Positions 1 through 6,768 of a DNA stretch of 13,443 bases are shown here, one piece after another. The first letter of the stretch is position 1; every line of letters begins with the position of its first letter. The notes beneath the pieces were generated by a model, which had not been told where the DNA came from, searched no databases, and saw nothing but the letters and a program-made list of their open reading frames with translations. The DNA comes from Candidatus Bathyarchaeota archaeon (GTDB lineage: Archaea > Thermoproteota > Bathyarchaeia > Bathyarchaeales > Bathycorpusculaceae): NCBI GenBank assembly GCA_030673805.1, contig DAOVIH010000028.1, positions 1 to 13,443 on the forward strand. Reading direction: 5' to 3'. Position numbers and translations under genes: made by a program.

Positions 1-91
1 AACCTTCCGTATTGGTCACATGGGGGTATGGAATCTGGATGGAATCAAAAAGGCTCTTGCTCAAATCAACGAGATTTGGGGACTAAAGTAG
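1..91 (+). CDS. Class V aminotransferase, C-terminal end only
   Basis: The reading frame entering from the left edge encodes 29 residues and stops with TAG at 89-91. It contains FRIGHMG followed by a short helix ending GLK. That FRIGHMG block near the C terminus is characteristic of PLP-dependent class V aminotransferases of the alanine/serine-glyoxylate group, which also supply phosphoserine or serine aminotransferase activity in many archaea. All catalytic parts, including the PLP lysine, lie outside the window, so substrate specificity cannot be judged. The following gene is a DUF1015 protein, a family often seen beside serine-biosynthesis genes, which favours a serine/glycine role. The family call is fairly sure and the substrate is inference. 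Confidence 0.72.
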   Translation, partial: TFRIGHMGVWNLDGIKKALAQINEIWGLK

Positions 92-129
92 ACAAACCTG
101 AAAGTCCCACAGGCCTCAGCTCACAAATA

Positions 130-168
130 AGACATGTGTCGAACTTTTTTTCAGACTAAGACACGTCT
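130..168 (+). terminator. Hairpin with T7 run after the aminotransferase
   Basis: AGAC (130-133) and GTGTC (136-140) can pair with GACAC (160-164) and GTCT (165-168), giving nine base pairs with a two-base bulge. The loop carries a run of seven T (145-151). It lies about 40 bases past the aminotransferase stop. Archaeal transcription commonly ends at T-runs, so termination is plausible. Confidence 0.35.
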
Positions 169-302
169 ATCTCTACGCCAATCGAATACGTCAATTAGGA
201 AAACAAATTAATGCCGTACAAAACGTTGACTATGAGCTCTTAAGGATGCTTTCCCAAACTTGGGATAAACAAGCAATAAGCCCAAAATTCAATGAAAGGA
301 CA

Positions 303-308
303 TTTAAG
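303..308 (+). promoter_or_regulatory. TATA-like box for the DUF1015 gene
   Basis: TTTAAG is centred about 31 bases before ATG 337. No Shine-Dalgarno sequence is seen before that ATG, so a very short leader is likely. The match is weak. Confidence 0.3.
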
Positions 309-336
309 AGTCTGAAGAACGTTAGAACTGAATAAT

Positions 337-1608
337 ATGATTGACATTAAGCCCTTCAGATCTATAAGATATACCGAAAAAGCAGGGAAATATGAAAACC
401 TGATAACGCAACCATACGACAAAATCGATCCGACCCTGCAGGAGGGATGCTACAGAAGATCAGAGTACAACTACTGCCGTCTAAATCTGCCAATCGAAGA
501 AAAAAGATATGAAATAGCCCAACAAAGAATAGGAAAGTGGACAGCTGAGGGCGTATTGTCAAAGGATAAAGCTTCGGCGATTTATGTATGTAGACAAGAA
601 TTTGAATTCTCTGGAAGAACTTATACGCGCACTGGAATGATTGTTGCTTTGCGTTTGTATGGGTATGAAGAGAACAAGGTTTTTCCTCATGAAGTTACTT
701 ATGAGGGCCCCAAAATCGATCGAGTGAATATGTTAAGGGCGACCCAGAAGAACCTAGAATCGGTATTTCTAATGTATTCAGATCCCGAAGGAACAACTAT
801 CGATCTTTTTTCGAAAATTGCTGAAACACAGCCGAGTATGCAGGTTGAAGACTCTTTCAGAGTCAAACATGTAGTATGGAGAGTCACTGACCCTAGAACT
901 ATAGGGCTTTTTCAGAAAGCTATTGAAAACAAAACCTTCGTGATCACTGATGGCCATCATAGGTATGAAAGCGCCATAGTTTACAGGGACGAAAGACGGG
1001 AAAAAGAGAAATGGACGGAAGACTCAGCCTTTAATTTCCAAATGAGCTATATTGTTCCAATTCAAGATGAAGGGCTAATTGTCTTGCCAGTTCATAGGCT
1101 TCTAAAAAGAATCAGCTTAACACACAAGCGATTAGTAGAGCTTGGGCGTTTTTTCACACTAATTGAGCTAGAGCCGGACGTAGAAGCCTTTGAGGGCTTT
1201 TTGGAAAACAACAAGATAAAACATGCATTTTGCATCTATGACGGAGAAAAAGCCTATGGCTTGTTGCTTAAGAATAAAAAAACCATCTCTGAGTTGATAC
1301 CTCATTCAGCCCAGTCCAGACTTCTTGACGTGGTTATACTTAGAGATGTAGTCTTTAAGACCGTTCTAAAACTCAGTGATATGAAAATCGACAAAGACAT
1401 CTCCTATGTAAGGTCTATACCGGATGCGTTAGGGAAAGTCAAGAGTGGAGAGGCTAAACTAGCATTCATGGTTAACCCTATAGATCCGAAAACAGTTTTT
1501 GAGCTGGCCCAAAAACATCAAAGAATGCCAGAAAAATCCACGGATTTTTACCCGAAGATCGTTTCTGGCTTAACTCTCATGGACCTTTCGCCTGAAGAAA
1601 AGCTGTAA
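337..1608 (+). CDS. DUF1015 (COG4198) family protein
   Basis: This 423-residue protein has the hallmarks of DUF1015: QPYD at residues 25-28, a charged FPHE...GPKIDR block around 117-129, and DGHHRYE at 205-211. Length matches the family (about 400-430). The biochemical role is not established as far as I know. The family is commonly found near serA/serC-type genes, and the partial class V aminotransferase just upstream repeats that pattern. The DGHHR block resembles the active-site signature of ParB/Srx-fold enzymes, including the ADP- or ATP-dependent serine kinases, so a serine-related kinase or hydrolase role is an appealing but unproven inference. It begins at ATG 337, with no Shine-Dalgarno and a TATA-like box about 31 bases upstream. 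It is soluble, with no signal peptide or membrane segment. Confidence 0.9.
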   Translation: MIDIKPFRSIRYTEKAGKYENLITQPYDKIDPTLQEGCYRRSEYNYCRLNLPIEEKRYEIAQQRIGKWTAEGVLSKDKASAIYVCRQEFEFSGRTYTRTGMIVALRLYGYEENKVFPHEVTYEGPKIDRVNMLRATQKNLESVFLMYSDPEGTTIDLFSKIAETQPSMQVEDSFRVKHVVWRVTDPRTIGLFQKAIENKTFVITDGHHRYESAIVYRDERREKEKWTEDSAFNFQMSYIVPIQDEGLIVLPVHRLLKRISLTHKRLVELGRFFTLIELEPDVEAFEGFLENNKIKHAFCIYDGEKAYGLLLKNKKTISELIPHSAQSRLLDVVILRDVVFKTVLKLSDMKIDKDISYVRSIPDALGKVKSGEAKLAFMVNPIDPKTVFELAQKHQRMPEKSTDFYPKIVSGLTLMDLSPEEKL

Positions 1609-1635
1609 GCAGGCTTATGCAGCTTTACGTAGATA

Positions 1636-1640
1636 TTTTT
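1636..1640 (+). terminator. Short T5 run between convergent genes
   Basis: Five T lie about 28 bases past the DUF1015 stop, in the 38-base gap before the convergent helicase end. A short T-run can end archaeal transcripts, but this one is weak. Confidence 0.22.
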
Positions 1641-1646
1641 GGAAGG

Positions 1647-2774
1647 TTATGCTTCAATGCCTGCGTAAGTCATTTCTTCAATGTTAGTCTTTGTCAGAGC
1701 CTTTATCTTGTTGAAGTCTGTTACTTCTCCGTAGCCCACCAGTGTTATGGCTGTTCCATCTAGTCCCATCCTAGCTGTCCTTCCGGTTCTGTGGAAGTAG
1801 ACTAAGGGTTCTAGTGGGACATCATAGTTTATGATGTGTGTTATTCCTTGAATGTCTAATCCTCGTGAGGCAACATCCGTGGCGATTAGTAGTTTAATTT
1901 TTCCTTTTCTGAAAGAGTTAGTTACGTATTCTCTTTGTGCTTGAGTGAATCCCGCGTGGTAGGCCCCCGCATTGTACCCTTTTCGTCTTAGTTTTTCTGC
2001 GAGATTGCTAGTTGTTCTGCGTGTTTTGCAGAAGACTATTGTCCGGCCCATGTGGTTCTCGTTCAATATGTCGCATAAGATCTGAAGTTTGCTATGGGGG
2101 TTTAAGACCATGTAGTATTGCTTGATCTGGGTGAGGCCTATTTCGTCTTTGCTCACTAGTATTTTTTCTGGATTCTTCATGAATCTATTGCAGACCTTCA
2201 TTACTGATCGGTCTATGGTTGCGGAAAAGAGGCCGGTCTGTCTTTTAGAGGGCACCCTTGAAAATATATGGCGAATGTCGTCGATGAATCCCATGTCTAG
2301 CATTCGGTCTGCTTCATCTAGAATGGCAACTCTTACAGATGTCAAGTCTAGAACGCGTCTCTCAAGGAGATCGATTAGACGACCTGGAGTGCCAACTACT
2401 ATCTGAACACCGTTTCTCAACAAGTTTATCTGTCTTCCGATTGATGTGCCACCGTAAACTGCTAAAACACGCAGTTTCTTGTGCTTTGCAAAGAGGCTGA
2501 TGTGTTTGGCAACTTGAATAGCTAGTTCCCTTGTAGGCACCAAAACAAGGCCTTGAACCTTCTTTAAGTCCGGATCCGAACGTTCAACCATCGGAACTCC
2601 GAAGGCTGCGGTCTTGCCCGTCCCGGTTTGTGCTTGACCGATTACATCCTTACCTGCGAGCATCGGAGTGATTGCCTGAGCTTGGATTGGAAAGAGTTCA
2701 TCAAATCCAAGGTCGTCGATGCTTTTTAAAACTTCCATACTCAACGGTAAGTCTTTAAAGTATTGTATTTCCAT
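1647..2774 (-). CDS. deaD: DEAD-box ATP-dependent RNA helicase
   Basis: This is a two-RecA-domain superfamily 2 helicase that unwinds or remodels RNA with ATP. Numbered from ATG 2774 (375 residues), the motifs are: Q motif with FPIQ near 28-31; motif I AQTGTGKT 48-55; PTRELA 80-85; TPGR 129-132; DEAD 153-156; SAT 184-186; VFCKT near 247-251; RGLD 304-307; and HRTGRTAR 328-335. Motif VI has A where the last G is usual. There is no C-terminal extension, so it is a minimal core helicase like the archaeal MJ0669 type. An in-frame GTG at 2795 adds seven residues but lacks a ribosome site, while AGGAG lies 11 bases before ATG 2774; I prefer the ATG. Likely roles are ribosome assembly, RNA turnover or cold adaptation. 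Confidence 0.95.
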   Translation of the reverse strand: MEIQYFKDLPLSMEVLKSIDDLGFDELFPIQAQAITPMLAGKDVIGQAQTGTGKTAAFGVPMVERSDPDLKKVQGLVLVPTRELAIQVAKHISLFAKHKKLRVLAVYGGTSIGRQINLLRNGVQIVVGTPGRLIDLLERRVLDLTSVRVAILDEADRMLDMGFIDDIRHIFSRVPSKRQTGLFSATIDRSVMKVCNRFMKNPEKILVSKDEIGLTQIKQYYMVLNPHSKLQILCDILNENHMGRTIVFCKTRRTTSNLAEKLRRKGYNAGAYHAGFTQAQREYVTNSFRKGKIKLLIATDVASRGLDIQGITHIINYDVPLEPLVYFHRTGRTARMGLDGTAITLVGYGEVTDFNKIKALTKTNIEEMTYAGIEA

Positions 2775-2785
2775 TTGTTTGTATT

Positions 2786-2790
2786 CTCCT
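2786..2790 (-). promoter_or_regulatory. Ribosome binding site deciding the helicase start
   Basis: AGGAG on the minus strand lies 11 bases before ATG 2774 and inside the alternative GTG-started reading. It supports the shorter protein, although the spacing is on the long side. Confidence 0.45.
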
Positions 2791-2805
2791 GCCACAAAAA
2801 TTTTT

Positions 2806-2854
2806 CATGTGTTACCTAATAGCTTTGAAAAAGCTTCTTTGTGAACATGTGTTA
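2806..2854. repeat. Direct repeat and small palindrome in the helicase leader
   Basis: CATGTGTTA occurs at 2806-2814 and 2846-2854, exactly 40 bases apart. Between them AGCTTT (2821-2826) and AAAGCT (2830-2835) form a perfect six-base inverted repeat with a GAA loop. All lie in the probable 5' leader of the helicase. They may be control sites or a leader structure; function is unproven. Confidence 0.3.
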
Positions 2855-2883
2855 ATGTGACAGCCCACATTCGGGTGTTCCGC

Positions 2884-2893
2884 TATAAAAAGG
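2884..2893 (-). promoter_or_regulatory. TATA-like box, probably for the helicase
   Basis: On the minus strand this reads CTTTTTATAG, centred about 115 bases before ATG 2774, giving a leader of roughly 85-90 bases. The plus strand reads CTATAAAAAG, so the element could also fire toward the superoxide reductase. The direction is unresolved. Confidence 0.35.
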
Positions 2894-3020
2894 TTTAGCA
2901 TTAGCTAATAGAAAAGAATCGTACCATTGGATCTGTTTAGTACGAAACTACAACGTTTTTTGATTAAATCTGCTCTGAGTCGTTTCTCCCATTGAAAACT
3001 CTACAGTTTGGTTTGTCGAA

Positions 3021-3062
3021 ATTCATAAATTGTTGTTATGGCTTATCTATTCGAAGAAGGGA
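3021..3062 (+). promoter_or_regulatory. Promoter and ribosome site of superoxide reductase
   Basis: ATTCATAAAT at 3021-3030 is a TATA-like box that would place transcription start near 3050. AAGGGA at 3057-3062 is a Shine-Dalgarno-like site six bases before TTG 3069. Both argue against the longer TTG start at 3030, which would lie upstream of the transcript start. Confidence 0.45.
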
Positions 3063-3068
3063 CGTATT

Positions 3069-3464
3069 TTGACGAAGATTGGAGATTTGATTAAGGAAGC
3101 GGATTGGAAAACGGAAAAGCATGTGCCAGTCATCGAGTGTCAAGACGCTGTTAAGGCTGATGAGAGAATTGAGGTTAGGGTGGGGATAGGGAAGGAAATT
3201 GCTCATCCTAACACTACGGAGCATCATATAATGTGGATATCGCTCTTTTTCTATCCTGAAGGGGAAAAATTCCCTATCCATATAGGGCGTTGCGAGTTTT
3301 ATGCTCACGGAGCTTCAGTGCTAGGTCCTAACACGAGTTCAATATATACGCTTCATGAAGTAGCAACATGGTTCAAGACTGGAAAGCCAGGTACAATTGT
3401 TGCTCTTTCCCTGTGCAACATTCACGGACTATGGCAGTCCTCTAAAGATGTCAAACTCAAATGA
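3069..3464 (+). CDS. sor: Superoxide reductase (one-iron, neelaredoxin type)
   Basis: This enzyme reduces superoxide to hydrogen peroxide without making oxygen and is typical of anaerobes. From TTG 3069 the protein has 131 residues and aligns from its first residues with Pyrococcus-type superoxide reductase. All iron ligands are visible: Glu16 and His18 in EKHVP, His46 and His52 in HPNTTEHH, Cys116 and His119 in CNIHGLW. It lacks the N-terminal desulforedoxin domain of two-iron desulfoferrodoxins. The upstream in-frame TTG at 3030 would add 13 residues (MLLWLIYSKKGRI) that do not fit the family. Electrons normally come from rubredoxin, and no rubredoxin gene is in the window. It is a single-gene unit followed by a T7 run. 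Confidence 0.95.
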   Translation: MTKIGDLIKEADWKTEKHVPVIECQDAVKADERIEVRVGIGKEIAHPNTTEHHIMWISLFFYPEGEKFPIHIGRCEFYAHGASVLGPNTSSIYTLHEVATWFKTGKPGTIVALSLCNIHGLWQSSKDVKLK

Positions 3465-3486
3465 AGTCTTCAGCGACCCTGCTCTC

Positions 3487-3493
3487 TTTTTTT
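3487..3493 (+). terminator. T7 terminator after superoxide reductase
   Basis: A CT-rich stretch ends in seven T, 23 bases past the TGA stop, in the gap between convergent genes. This fits an archaeal intrinsic terminator. Confidence 0.5.
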
Positions 3494-3569
3494 GGTAAAC
3501 CTTAGCCAGAAACAACCCAAATAACTGGCATAGCATTTTCAAATTTAGGCAACTGAGTTAGGGTGGTGC

Positions 3570-3585
3570 CCCCTATATTTTGGGG
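3570..3585 (-). terminator. Hairpin past the citrate synthase stop
   Basis: CCCC at 3570-3573 and GGGG at 3582-3585 flank an AT-only loop of eight bases, about 34 bases beyond the minus-strand stop at 3619. It may end or protect the citrate synthase transcript. No long T-run follows directly on the minus strand, so the call is weak. Confidence 0.3.
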
Positions 3586-3618
3586 ATGGCCTACGTTCAT
3601 AGACAGTTTTGATGTTAT

Positions 3619-4755
3619 CTAAACTCGGCGCTCAATCGGAACGAACTTCGTCCCGTAGGCACCAATATAGGTTGATGTTGGACGGATAAGAACTGAATCC
3701 GAGTACTGTTCTATTATATGCGCGGTCCACCCGGTTATTCTGCTTGAGGCGAAGAACGGAGCGAAGAATTTGCTGGGAACTCCAAGGGCGTTTAAGACTA
3801 TTGCAGCGTAGAAATCTACGTTTGGATAGATCTTTTTCTCTCGATGAACAACAGCCTGAATTCCCCTAGCTTTCCGGTATAAGGCCATCTTACCCGTGCG
3901 TTCACACAAGGATTTACCCACCTTTCTGAGGTGTCTTGCTCGGGGGTCTCCCCTCAAATAGACTCTGTGGCCAAACCCCATTATTTTTTTTCCATCAAAT
4001 AACATGCCTTGAATATAAGCTTCCACTTCCTCAGGGCTGTTCACGTCGACGAGCATGTTCATCACCCGTTCACTAGCTCCACCGTGAAGTCTACCTCTAA
4101 GGGTTCCAATAGCAGAAGTTACGGCAGAGTACATATCTGATAAGGTGCTAGCAGTTACACGACCAGCAAAGGTAGAAGCATTAAGTCCGTGATCAGCATG
4201 CAGAATCATGAAACGATCCATTGACTCTATTTCTTCTTTATCGGCGACTTTTCCCCGGAACAAATACAGGAAGTTTTCAGCAAACCCGTATTCTTTCTTT
4301 GGACGTAAGATTTCTTGTTTCTCCCGGATTCTATGGTAATTTGCCACGATGGTGGGTACTTTCGCGATCAGGCTGAGAGCTCTTTTTTTGTTAGTTGATT
4401 CAGAATCGTCGTTAGGATGGGGGTCGTATTCTCCGAGGTGAGACATCTCGGTTCTTAAAATTTCCACTGGGTGAGCGTTAGCTGGAGCCCTCTTAAGACT
4501 TTTGACAATCTGTTTAGGTATTTTCATTTCAGAAGTAAGCAACGTCTTAGTATCATCTAGTTCCCTTTGGTTGGGAAGTTTGTTGTTTAATAGGAGGTGC
4601 ACCACTTCCTCATAGCAAACACGGCCTACGAGGCGGTCGATATCATATCCAGAATAATAAAGGGCACCAAGTGGATCTACAAAACTGATCCGGGTTTGGG
4701 CAGCTGCAACATCTTTCAACCCGCGAACATAAACTCTTTCATTGTTGATGGTCAT
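3619..4755 (-). CDS. gltA: Citrate synthase
   Basis: It condenses acetyl-CoA and oxaloacetate to citrate, feeding an oxidative or partial TCA branch and glutamate synthesis. The 378-residue length fits archaeal type I citrate synthases. The catalytic residues are visible: His224 in RLHGGA, His263 in GFGHRVY and Asp314 in PNVDFY. HADHGLNAST at 186-195 and the SSRITGWTAHIIEQ block near 338-351 are also typical. A 2-methylcitrate synthase has the same fold and motifs and cannot be excluded by eye, but no propionate genes are nearby. ATG 4755 has GAGGAG eight bases upstream. No other TCA gene is in the window, and the gene appears to be transcribed alone. Confidence 0.95.
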   Translation of the reverse strand: MTINNERVYVRGLKDVAAAQTRISFVDPLGALYYSGYDIDRLVGRVCYEEVVHLLLNNKLPNQRELDDTKTLLTSEMKIPKQIVKSLKRAPANAHPVEILRTEMSHLGEYDPHPNDDSESTNKKRALSLIAKVPTIVANYHRIREKQEILRPKKEYGFAENFLYLFRGKVADKEEIESMDRFMILHADHGLNASTFAGRVTASTLSDMYSAVTSAIGTLRGRLHGGASERVMNMLVDVNSPEEVEAYIQGMLFDGKKIMGFGHRVYLRGDPRARHLRKVGKSLCERTGKMALYRKARGIQAVVHREKKIYPNVDFYAAIVLNALGVPSKFFAPFFASSRITGWTAHIIEQYSDSVLIRPTSTYIGAYGTKFVPIERRV

Positions 4756-4763
4756 CTTTCAAA

Positions 4764-4769
4764 CTCCTC
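4764..4769 (-). promoter_or_regulatory. Strong ribosome binding site of citrate synthase
   Basis: GAGGAG on the minus strand with eight bases to ATG 4755 is the best Shine-Dalgarno in the window. It implies a leadered transcript, unlike several neighbours that look leaderless. Confidence 0.65.
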
Positions 4770-5110
4770 AAATGTTTCACTATTTTGGGCCAAGCACGAA
4801 GATATGGTAAAACACATCTCTTTTTTGCACATAAGAGCAAACATGGAAAGCAATTATGGTATTTATCCGCAACTGAAATTGCTTCCAGTTAACGGTTTGG
4901 CCTATTCAAATGCAACCATAAACTGGAACCCACCGCTTTTAAGCTTTTCTTTGGACAGCACCAGTGCCTCTATCTAGCCCGCAGTTCCATCCTATCACGC
5001 ATTAACAAGAGCTGATTGATTTGAGAAAAACATATCGAATAGCTGAATCCCACAAAACAAGAGAATTAAGTGAATAGATTGACTGGAAAAATAAACAGCC
5101 TTAACTAACC

Positions 5111-5129
5111 AAGAAAGCGATCGTTTCTT
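5111..5129 (-). terminator. Hairpin after the zinc-ribbon gene
   Basis: AAGAAA (5111-5116) and TTTCTT (5124-5129) flank CGATCG. On the minus strand it begins 12 bases past the zinc-ribbon stop, and a T5 run follows near 5088-5092. It is a possible terminator. Confidence 0.35.
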
Positions 5130-5141
5130 TCTAGCTATGAC

Positions 5142-5357
5142 TTAGTCTTTCTTGCTAAGCCACCATTTCAGGTATTCTTCCCGTCGTTTCTCTTTTTCAT
5201 CTTCAACTGTTTCCCTGTTAGGTCTTAGTCTTTCACGCAACTCCATAAGTTCCTGGCGTGTAACTGACAGCCCGCAGCTCTTGCAAACGTAATGTCGTGT
5301 GCCAGTTTGGTACTGCATTTCGCCACCGCATTCAGGACAATATGGCATCTGACTCAC
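5142..5357 (-). CDS. Small zinc-ribbon protein
   Basis: The 71-residue product starts MSQMPYCPECGGEM and has CPEC (Cys7, Cys10) and CKSC (Cys25, Cys28), which would bind one zinc ion. A charged helix follows (RQELMELRERLR) and a lysine/glutamate-rich tail ends in KWWLSKKD. Such small zinc ribbons with helical tails are common in archaea and may bind nucleic acid or another protein; I know of no assigned function. The frame begins with GTG 5357, and ATG 5348 three codons later is an equally plausible start. A TATA-like box 24 bases before the GTG favours a leaderless or very short leader. It appears to be a single-gene unit. Confidence 0.75.
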   Translation of the reverse strand: MSQMPYCPECGGEMQYQTGTRHYVCKSCGLSVTRQELMELRERLRPNRETVEDEKEKRREEYLKWWLSKKD

Positions 5358-5376
5358 TTCAACGATTTCTGAAAAA

Positions 5377-5386
5377 GAAAATATTC
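5377..5386 (-). promoter_or_regulatory. TATA-like box for the zinc-ribbon gene
   Basis: The minus strand reads GAATATTTTC, centred about 24 bases before GTG 5357 and 33 before ATG 5348. That suits a leaderless or short-leader transcript. Confidence 0.4.
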
Positions 5387-5577
5387 CCGAAAGATATTAG
5401 TCTTCGCTTGTTTCCGGCGACTTCAAATGGAGCTGTCTCGGTAATTCACAAACCCTCTCTTTCTTGCCAAACTCAGGAACACACACTCTTTCCCATGGTG
5501 CAAACTAGCCAATTGAATCTCACCCCAAGACAATTAATATGGCTTTCTGAAAAAACAGGTGGAAAAAGTACGGCTAT

Positions 5578-6558
5578 CTATATTGGATAATTCCCGCATA
5601 TTTTGCAGAAACCGATTCTGGTTTTAACGTAACTCTTACAATTGGGGCATTGCCTTCCGGTCTTTTCTGTGAAAATTGCTGAGGGTTTTCCAAACTTATC
5701 TCTGAAGAAACCGTAGTAAAGCATTTGTTCCTTGCTGGTAATTTTCACGTCATCCTCTTCCAAGTAATACTTCTTCTTTTCCTCAAACTCTTGATCTGAA
5801 ACTTCCTCATCAAAGAAAGTTCGCAGAATTTCTGTTCCTGTTCCAGCCTCCAGTGGCGCTTTTGGTCGCCAAATAACATCTTTCGGAATCAAGTCCTCGT
5901 AGGCTTTTCTAAGTATCCATTTGCCATATTTTACGCCGTTGTGCATGTTAATCTTTAGCTTGACCGGCAACTTCTTTGCATACTCCATGAATTCTGGGTC
6001 CAAATATGGCGCTTTAATGGTCATTCCAAGAGACTCCGCCATAGGGATCGAAGCGAAACCCATCTCAGCCCACATCTCCTCTTGTTTTTGTTTAAACTCC
6101 GACTCGGACAAGTGGAATTGCCAAGGATACCCAAAGAGCTCATCTAAGGCATCACCGGTAAAAACACTCTTCACCCCCTTTTTCTTAAAAATTGTTAAGC
6201 CTATGTAAACTGGCATACTGTTTCTTATTTCCATAGGATCAAACTTCTTCAGTGCCGCTACAACCTTCGGGACATTACTCATGACTTCGTCGCGGCCGAA
6301 ACTATGGGTTTCATGGTTAAGCTTGAGGAACGCCACCATTTTTTCCACGTATTCCGCGTCTTTAGGCTTCCCATGTTTAAAAGCCAGTGTCAAAGCTGGG
6401 ATTTGCGGTTTGTACTTTACTGCTTCATAAGCCATAATTTGCGTGTCTGTTCCTGCTGAAAAAAGGAATCCATCAGCCATGTTCCGCTCCACAGCTTTGT
6501 TAATAATAATCCTGACTTGGGACAAAAGATCAACATAATCTCGTTCTTCTAGAGGCAT
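5578..6558 (-). CDS. Asparagine-synthetase-like PP-loop enzyme with C-terminal zinc ribbon
   Basis: This 326-residue protein matches the C-terminal amidotransferase/adenylation domain of AsnB-type enzymes. SAGTDT at 34-39 sits at the pyrophosphate-binding loop (usual SGGxDS), TGDALDELFG at 134-143 matches the second conserved block, and APYLDPEF...KWILRKAY at 183-220 is the usual C-terminal core. There is no N-terminal Ntn glutaminase domain, so ammonia or another nucleophile must come from elsewhere. The end carries CPNC (304, 307) and CKIC (318, 321), a zinc ribbon not found in normal AsnB. The substrate is unknown; it probably activates a carboxylate or amide with ATP. ATG 6558 has no Shine-Dalgarno but a TATA-like box 26 bases upstream. 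A later ATG with GGAG exists but would remove the helix before the PP-loop. Confidence 0.85.
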   Translation of the reverse strand: MPLEERDYVDLLSQVRIIINKAVERNMADGFLFSAGTDTQIMAYEAVKYKPQIPALTLAFKHGKPKDAEYVEKMVAFLKLNHETHSFGRDEVMSNVPKVVAALKKFDPMEIRNSMPVYIGLTIFKKKGVKSVFTGDALDELFGYPWQFHLSESEFKQKQEEMWAEMGFASIPMAESLGMTIKAPYLDPEFMEYAKKLPVKLKINMHNGVKYGKWILRKAYEDLIPKDVIWRPKAPLEAGTGTEILRTFFDEEVSDQEFEEKKKYYLEEDDVKITSKEQMLYYGFFRDKFGKPSAIFTEKTGRQCPNCKSYVKTRIGFCKICGNYPI

Positions 6559-6578
6559 GCCAGTAGAAGGCTAGCCGC

Positions 6579-6588
6579 AATTATTATT
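6579..6588 (-). promoter_or_regulatory. TATA-like box for the AsnB-like gene
   Basis: The minus strand reads AATAATAATT, centred about 26 bases before ATG 6558. This suggests a leaderless transcript and supports that ATG. Confidence 0.45.
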
Positions 6589-6593
6589 TCTTC

Positions 6594-6632
6594 TTATGAT
6601 TTATCATAACACTCTTTTTTTTGAGTGATCAC
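6594..6632. promoter_or_regulatory. Cluster of palindromes in the divergent promoter region
   Basis: TTATGAT (6594-6600) and ATCATAA (6603-6609) form a perfect 7+2+7 palindrome. CACTC (6610-6614) and GAGTG (6623-6627) follow directly around a T8 loop, then GTGATCAC (6625-6632) is a perfect eight-base palindrome. The block lies just upstream of the AsnB-like TATA box and about 140-175 bases before the radical SAM gene. It looks like a set of operator sites; no regulator gene is nearby. Confidence 0.45.
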
Positions 6633-6720
6633 AAACAACTTTCTTCCATATTTGAACGTAGGCCTAAAGCCTGAAGTGAAAAGTCTCTGTTTTCCGTTGA
6701 GCAGCCAGGGACACGTAGTT

Positions 6721-6759
6721 AAGTTTAATAGTTTTGAGAGTTCGTTGTTATAAAAGGTG
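6721..6759 (+). promoter_or_regulatory. Promoter and ribosome site of the radical SAM gene
   Basis: AAGTTTAATA at 6721-6730 is a TATA-like box giving a start near 6750. AGGTG at 6755-6759 lies nine bases before GTG 6769 and supports that start codon. Confidence 0.4.
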
Positions 6760-6768
6760 CAACGCTAA

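Larger units (their letters stand above)
102..335 (+). other. Open frame without a usable start; possible gene remnant
   Basis: Frame 3 is open from the stop at 99-101 to TAA at 333-335. It has no ATG, GTG or TTG until ATG 246, which would leave only 29 codons. The composition looks protein-like, with many charged, helix-forming residues (for example YANRIRQLGKQ), but I recognise no family. It ends one base before the DUF1015 start. It may be a decayed gene or chance, and it overlaps the candidate terminator and promoter here. Confidence 0.18.
4756..5141. other. 386-base intergenic region upstream of citrate synthase
   Basis: I see no gene here. It must contain the citrate synthase promoter, but no single TATA box stands out; CTTAAAAG on the minus strand near 4940 is one candidate. 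AAGCAATT at 4848-4855 and AATTGCTT at 4877-4884 form a perfect eight-base inverted repeat with a 21-base spacer, about 95-130 bases before the start codon, and could be an operator. Open frames across this stretch have no recognisable product. Confidence 0.4.

Noticed and set aside
3038..3094. ATG-started 18-residue frame at the superoxide reductase start
   Set aside because: It overlaps the TTG-started gene in another frame and shows no ribosome site or family; the superoxide reductase frame is clearly real.
4597..4977. 126-residue plus-strand frame over the citrate synthase start
   Set aside because: More than a third lies antisense to citrate synthase and the rest covers its promoter region; no domain pattern is seen.
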